From contig DUGC01000117.1 in NCBI GenBank assembly GCA_013331625.1, positions 2,477 to 10,809 on the forward strand: 8,333 nt of DNA, in the 5' to 3' direction. The stretch is from Candidatus Iainarchaeum sp. GTDB lineage: Archaea; Iainarchaeota; Iainarchaeia; Iainarchaeales; Iainarchaeaceae. The notes under the pieces are model-generated. The model was given only the letters and a program-made list of their open reading frames with translations. It ran no database searches and was not told where the DNA came from. Shown one piece after another: positions 6,101 to 8,333 of this stretch. The position numbers and the translations under genes are program-made. Within the stretch, counting starts at the first letter, position 1. Every line of letters starts with the position of its first letter.

Positions 6101-8333
6101 TGACATTCACATACATTGTGCGCAGGTCAATTGAGGGCTGGCTGCTTCCCGCAACTTTCGCCTTCACCCCAAGGGCATACCTTCCGAAAAAATTTGTAGG
6201 CTCGATGAGGACATCACCCTGTGCCCCCGGCTCGATTTTTTGCGTGCGGTTCCTGACAATTATCCCCGGCTGCGAATCCAATGAGAGCTCCACAGGGGCA
6301 GAGCAACTGTTCCTTACAGTAAAGCCGCCGGTGCCGCAGTTCCATGAAGAGCCGAAATTGCCGCTCATGCCTTCCGCGGGGACGGATGAGGGGTAGTATG
6401 GCGCGGCATATTGTGAATTGGGGTAATAGGAATTGTAATAGCCGCTCTGGTAGCCTGCGCTTGCGGGATTGGAATAATCATAATAGCTGCTTCCCGGCAT
6501 TGCGCTCTGGTACTGGCTGCCAATATATGGCGGAACCCCTGTGCCATAACCATTCCTTACCGCGTAGGGATCATAGGCCGAATACCTTGAATTTGAATAT
6601 GAGGAAAAATAATTGCCGTAGTTTCCAAAGCCCGTGCCGTAAGGGCAGCTCTGGACTGTGATGTCGCGGTTAGTGAGGATTTCAAGGCACTCATTGAGGT
6701 TATTGATGTTAACTGAAACATCCATCTTGCGCGTGAGCTTCTGGTCGCCATGCGCTGTTAGGTGTGTTGCCTGCAGTTCGATTTTGCTATCAGCCTTCGA
6801 GCTCATTACCTGCTCGGGCCTGAACTCGAGCTTGATTGTGGAATCCCCCTCATTTGGCAAAATTTCTGCAATCGGGCGCAAAGTCTTGTCAAGCTGCACA
6901 GGCCTGCTCCCCTCAATTGTACTTGTCGCCCTGAATGTCCCGAGTGGATTTTCCCCCGTGGGGACAACCCTGATTGAGAGGTTGCGCAGCGACACTTTCT
7001 CCCCGCCGACCATGCATGAATTTATCACGCTCACAGTAAGCTCCCTGTTATCCTTTGTCGAGCCGAAAATCTTCCACTCCGATGGCGAAACCGTAAAGCA
7101 CTCGGGGTCATCAACCTCATCCCCGAATCCGATGCCAAGCTCGAAGGGGATCAGCGCCACCCATGTGTAATCGATGCTGCTGTTTGTGACTTCAACCCCT
7201 ATTGCCCCTTTTATAATCTGGGGCTTTGAAATTGAAACGCCCTTTGGGCCAAGCCTGATGGTCCCGCTCAATGACAGGTTCCCGTCAGGGGCCATAACGG
7301 TCCCTTCCGAAGGCTCAGTGAACCTGATTTCAGCAAAGCCGTCAAAATCCCTGCTGATTGTAATCTTTTCAACCTGCAGCGGCACTTGTGAATAATTCAT
7401 CAGTTCAGCATCAATTGTGTTGTATTCCTTGGCCCCCACATTGATTGAAAGCCTCAGGTTTGCAGGGCTTGTTGCAAGGATGTTTCCTGAAACCTTCATT
7501 TCCTGCCCGGTTGCCCTATACCCTGTCTTATCAGCACTAAAGCCTATCGTGCTAGCGTCTGAAGGCGAGAGCAATGTATATGCGAATATGCCGTCAATAT
7601 CGGTTTCACCGCCCGCGACCGCTTCCCCGTCCTTGAGCAGTGCAACTTTGGCATTTGCAACAGGGCTCGAGCTTTCAGCATCAGTTACCCGTACCAGGAT
7701 GTTGTTATTAATAAGAGGCACGATCACTTTGGGCAAAACATCAATATTGAGCTTTTTTGCGGCAAGGGCCTTGATGTATATTGTCTTCCTGTAAACCTCG
7801 CTCACAGTCCCCGACCCTGATGTGATTGTGATGTCAAGCGGCACGGTCCCGTCCTTTTTTGCCTCAAAGCTTATTTCTCCGGCTACAACCGAATCTTTTG
7901 AAAGCTCGCCCACAGAAACGGACACTTCTGAAGCCGAATTCTGGCCGCTCTTCTCATCGCCGCTAGCCGTCTTGACCTTGTAGGATTGTATGGAAATGCT
8001 GCTTGTGCGGTCCTTTATGGATAGCTGCGATGCGCTGAAGGGCGATTCGGAAATGCTTGATGCCTCAAAGAGCAGCCTGTACTTGCCGCCAACCTGCCCG
8101 CTATAGCTGTCAACAACCCCTGTAGTGATTTTTTCCGATATGTCCTCGATGGAAAACCCCGCGCAGAAGTCCTCGCCGCAAAGGCTGGTTGGCCCCACGC
8201 TATAGCTCCTTTTGAGGGTGTTTGCATAAAGCCCCTGCTTTTGGCCCATGCTCTCGGATGTGCCCAATGCAGAATCGAGAGGCGATCTCACATAGCCCCC
8301 GCTCTTCCCGTAAGCCCTGTAAGAAATTTCTAG
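2760..8333 (-). CDS. Giant multidomain extracellular (surface) protein, 5' end beyond window
   Basis: The frame is open from the right window edge to a TGA at 2762-2760, giving 1857 residues without the true N-terminus. A GTG at 8291 is in frame, but 14 more sense codons precede it up to the edge, so it is probably not the start. Residue numbers here count from that GTG codon. Visible parts in order: a beta-rich segment with a C38/C43 pair (1-175), a carboxypeptidase-regulatory-like domain (181-268), four Cys-anchored beta units (398-1071), a mixed helical region with several Cys (1091-1440), a beta-rich region (1450-1680), a Pro/Gln/Tyr linker (1683-1727) and a C-terminal domain with C1762 and C1824. 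There are 22 Cys, an even number often in close pairs, and many N-x-S/T sequons, which suits a secreted disulfide-bonded glycoprotein. No transmembrane segment, C-terminal anchor or HExxH-type motif is seen. Membrane attachment, if any, must come from the missing N-terminus or a partner. Being a real gene is near certain; function is unknown, and adhesin or surface-structure protein is inference. Confidence 0.95.
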   Translation of the reverse strand, partial: LEISYRAYGKSGGYVRSPLDSALGTSESMGQKQGLYANTLKRSYSVGPTSLCGEDFCAGFSIEDISEKITTGVVDSYSGQVGGKYRLLFEASSISESPFSASQLSIKDRTSSISIQSYKVKTASGDEKSGQNSASEVSVSVGELSKDSVVAGEISFEAKKDGTVPLDITITSGSGTVSEVYRKTIYIKALAAKKLNIDVLPKVIVPLINNNILVRVTDAESSSPVANAKVALLKDGEAVAGGETDIDGIFAYTLLSPSDASTIGFSADKTGYRATGQEMKVSGNILATSPANLRLSINVGAKEYNTIDAELMNYSQVPLQVEKITISRDFDGFAEIRFTEPSEGTVMAPDGNLSLSGTIRLGPKGVSISKPQIIKGAIGVEVTNSSIDYTWVALIPFELGIGFGDEVDDPECFTVSPSEWKIFGSTKDNRELTVSVINSCMVGGEKVSLRNLSIRVVPTGENPLGTFRATSTIEGSRPVQLDKTLRPIAEILPNEGDSTIKLEFRPEQVMSSKADSKIELQATHLTAHGDQKLTRKMDVSVNINNLNECLEILTNRDITVQSCPYGTGFGNYGNYFSSYSNSRYSAYDPYAVRNGYGTGVPPYIGSQYQSAMPGSSYYDYSNPASAGYQSGYYNSYYPNSQYAAPYYPSSVPAEGMSGNFGSSWNCGTGGFTVRNSCSAPVELSLDSQPGIIVRNRTQKIEPGAQGDVLIEPTNFFGRYALGVKAKVAGSSQPSIDLRTMYVNVTNEFAKNYKDCISVSPSRTLSFNNFIGKPVVLTVYNSCYDQGVFLEATNNAVMFTNSAISNPSDPFNSPLGTSGAKQPMTTAGAAAQYNPPGTGTGPTGPINMIQDWALLGENTTSSANGKVVQQLEFEVVKNLSEYRNRAPPANFFSANAFANIGNLRYFATSGYYAVQGRTNLIVRFSTPSGGMKTTYFPMIIQDFWPLLEYAERLNEQFTTFGDPRFQPNNCINNSALDFRSLGDLPLQQYSTKENGGLFIIKEQGGCGTVDTISEPFNPAEFVDPKSGLRMTVTHDGHEATLTFDDSKWNGKRAEFINVSTISKVSRIAPAGTQIHRFPVNIYIKARDGTAAGPVTGGVAQQYSYACREGETGQSVYTKYGFQHLKLDWRVPGSGNDAGIQKDACDVLAASGSMRSLNDPAAFAAPAFCDGVQASLALTQKISEIKKLAAVLGADSNGQIGTCRPGAGFVCNKDKISSEDMYRYVLMQNKDYAYFLGSDGRVIDLVPLLDERQLGNEPQVKEMKANIAALRSTTPSATDSAHNLTKIIPNGNAAMGKLSELVAAGARFEGAQVVLEVNTDSIDASILPNRKVGDKWYVVGMADYRSLHDNIVSAIGAGKCTDTSCMINGKTITASFLTVLVQNGKWKLTAMNAATLSPAVKALVEKGSVLSEAAKKSVDAVKYRSFADFERSNISPRMYLATDKYDPALWQNFKGSYPDFISQKGIGDVEVSFAQTTQISESSGDYNVLIGYTWAPANTGGTQAANISFKRNRTLKDIDTDNRAAGFASEYEKNVLLTIPFDNAVNAGANISGPNSELLHFNKYSDTDAKLTQARKEQYDNASMPITFIYSNSYDSARRGRIISVSRGAITYSPTDPIKVMATIVKGTQLNPAGVLFEFKSLENGMPRTFPLLLPMKAASSGIGKSAGDIITTAQYKGSALCSERADLEKEYSGIVFGEAPVPAAPAARQPTQYPPQGYGQPNQYPAGQYQPPAVPPQAPIAASGQETGTLTLEGIIFTPTRTAEASGSSMSGISIRCAKESGSAISSQDPIDGTIITPSASMFGQIVELNRRRGGLLTNDYTLKSLLEKIRAGDNGQVCVKADAEALELFWNEGAFLK
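3111..3245 (-). repeat. Pro/Gln/Tyr-rich linker before the C-terminal domain of the giant protein
   Basis: Residues about 1683-1727 are dominated by Pro, Gln, Ala, Gly and Tyr, with repeated Q-Y-P and Q-Y-Q-P groups (for example PPQGYGQPNQYPAGQYQPP). It separates the long beta-rich body from a compact C-terminal domain of about 114 residues. Its composition is related to, but Pro/Gln-shifted from, the Tyr-rich insert at 6372-6641. It most likely acts as an extended flexible spacer. Confidence 0.85.
3972..5021 (-). other. Mixed helical, Cys-containing region of the giant protein, family unknown
   Basis: Residues about 1091-1440 differ from the beta-rich flanks. They begin with C1091 and a YGFQHLKLDWRVPG segment, continue to A-C-D (C1129) and F-C-D-G-V-Q (C1153), and then predict as helices rich in Ala, Leu, Lys and Glu. 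Further Cys are paired closely (C1187/C1195 and C1344/C1349). The segments KWYVVGMADYRSLHDN and MYRYVLMQNKDYAYFLG suggest a folded globular domain. I see no known active-site motif. The LDW...CD...FCD(G)VQ pattern gives an impression of a family found in large archaeal surface proteins, but I cannot confirm this from sequence alone. Confidence 0.45.
5079..7100 (-). repeat. Four Cys-anchored beta units in the giant protein
   Basis: Units 1 and 3 share a plain signature: Cys, aromatic or Ile, x, V-S-P-S, about 15 residues, then L-T-V-x(2-3)-N-S-C. It runs from C398 to C426 in unit 1 (from about 7100) and from C741 to C768 in unit 3 (from about 6071). Unit 2 (C535 to C663) keeps the opening Cys and the closing V-R-N-S-C but is split by a Tyr-rich insert. 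Unit 4 (C955 to C991, from about 5429) is degenerate, with a C-I-N-N-S opening, a hydrophobic LFII strand and G-G-C. Units tend to end in a strand such as RKMDVSV, RTMYVNV or FPVNIYIK. Unit lengths differ (about 115 to 200 residues), so this is diverged domain duplication. The disulfide pairing is inferred from spacing. Confidence 0.6.
6372..6641 (-). repeat. Tyr/Ser/Gly/Pro/Asn-rich low-complexity insert in the giant protein
   Basis: Residues about 551-640 are a low-complexity tract with 21 Tyr in 90 residues, otherwise Ser, Asn, Gly, Pro, Ala and Gln, and only about five charged residues. It includes groups such as SYYPNSQYAAPYYPSS. It sits inside Cys-anchored unit 2, between C549 and C652, which are extra to the unit's own C535/C663 pair and could close the base of the loop. 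The composition resembles prion-like or adhesive Tyr-rich segments; that function is inference. The reading frame is intact through it, and the flanking beta strands match those of the other units. Confidence 0.85.
7488..7751 (-). other. Carboxypeptidase-regulatory-like (Ig-fold) domain in the giant protein
   Basis: Residues about 181-268 (numbered from the GTG at 8291) show the usual pattern of this beta-sandwich class: a strand ending in VRVTD, a Pro-Val-Ala-Asn-Ala-Lys-Val strand with a KDGE turn, a T-D-I-D-G-I-F turn, and a closing segment with KTGYRA. The same pattern occurs six times in the anchored protein at 1-2146. In other proteins such domains act as structural spacers or binding modules with no catalysis. 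Confidence 0.65.

Noticed and set aside
6658..7170. Plus-strand open frame of 170 codons
   Set aside because: It is antisense to Cys-anchored unit 1 of the giant protein; the long frame arises from the codon use of the opposite strand.
8289..8291. GTG as the start codon of the giant gene
   Set aside because: The same frame continues with 14 sense codons (LEISYRAYGKSGGY) to the window edge, with no stop and no clear ribosome binding site near this GTG.

Overview
The window holds three protein genes, all read from the minus strand, so transcription runs from the right edge to the left. In transcription order they are a giant, probably secreted, multidomain protein (2760 to beyond 8333, 5' end missing), a 166-residue polytopic membrane protein (2255-2755), and a membrane-anchored protein with tandem carboxypeptidase-regulatory-like beta-sandwich repeats (1-2146, 3' end missing). 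No RNA gene, mobile element, CRISPR array or phage-type gene is visible.

The regulatory signals look archaeal. The only intergenic stretch of any length (2147-2254) carries two BRE/TATA-like boxes on the minus strand, and both visible start codons follow a GTGA-type Shine-Dalgarno core four to five bases upstream. Very large Cys-bearing surface proteins next to carboxypeptidase-regulatory-like repeat proteins recall genomes of small-celled archaea of the DPANN group. That placement is inference; no phylogenetic marker gene lies in the window.

Layout by region. Positions 8333-2760 are one uninterrupted frame of 1857 codons plus stop. It encodes an N-terminal beta-rich part, one carboxypeptidase-regulatory-like domain, four Cys-anchored beta units (the second split by a Tyr-rich low-complexity insert), a mixed helical Cys-containing region, another beta-rich region, a Pro/Gln/Tyr linker and a small C-terminal domain. 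Its TGA stop lies four bases before the ATG of the membrane protein and overlaps the likely ribosome binding site, so the two are probably translationally coupled. A small hairpin with a T-run follows the membrane protein. The third gene then starts from its own promoter region, with a single transmembrane anchor near the N-terminus and at least six tandem beta domains.

A reasonable working idea is that the three genes make cell-surface components: a large secreted filament- or adhesin-like protein, an integral membrane partner, and an anchored repeat protein. The shared function rests on context only. I see no catalytic motif in any of the three and cannot name the giant protein's family.
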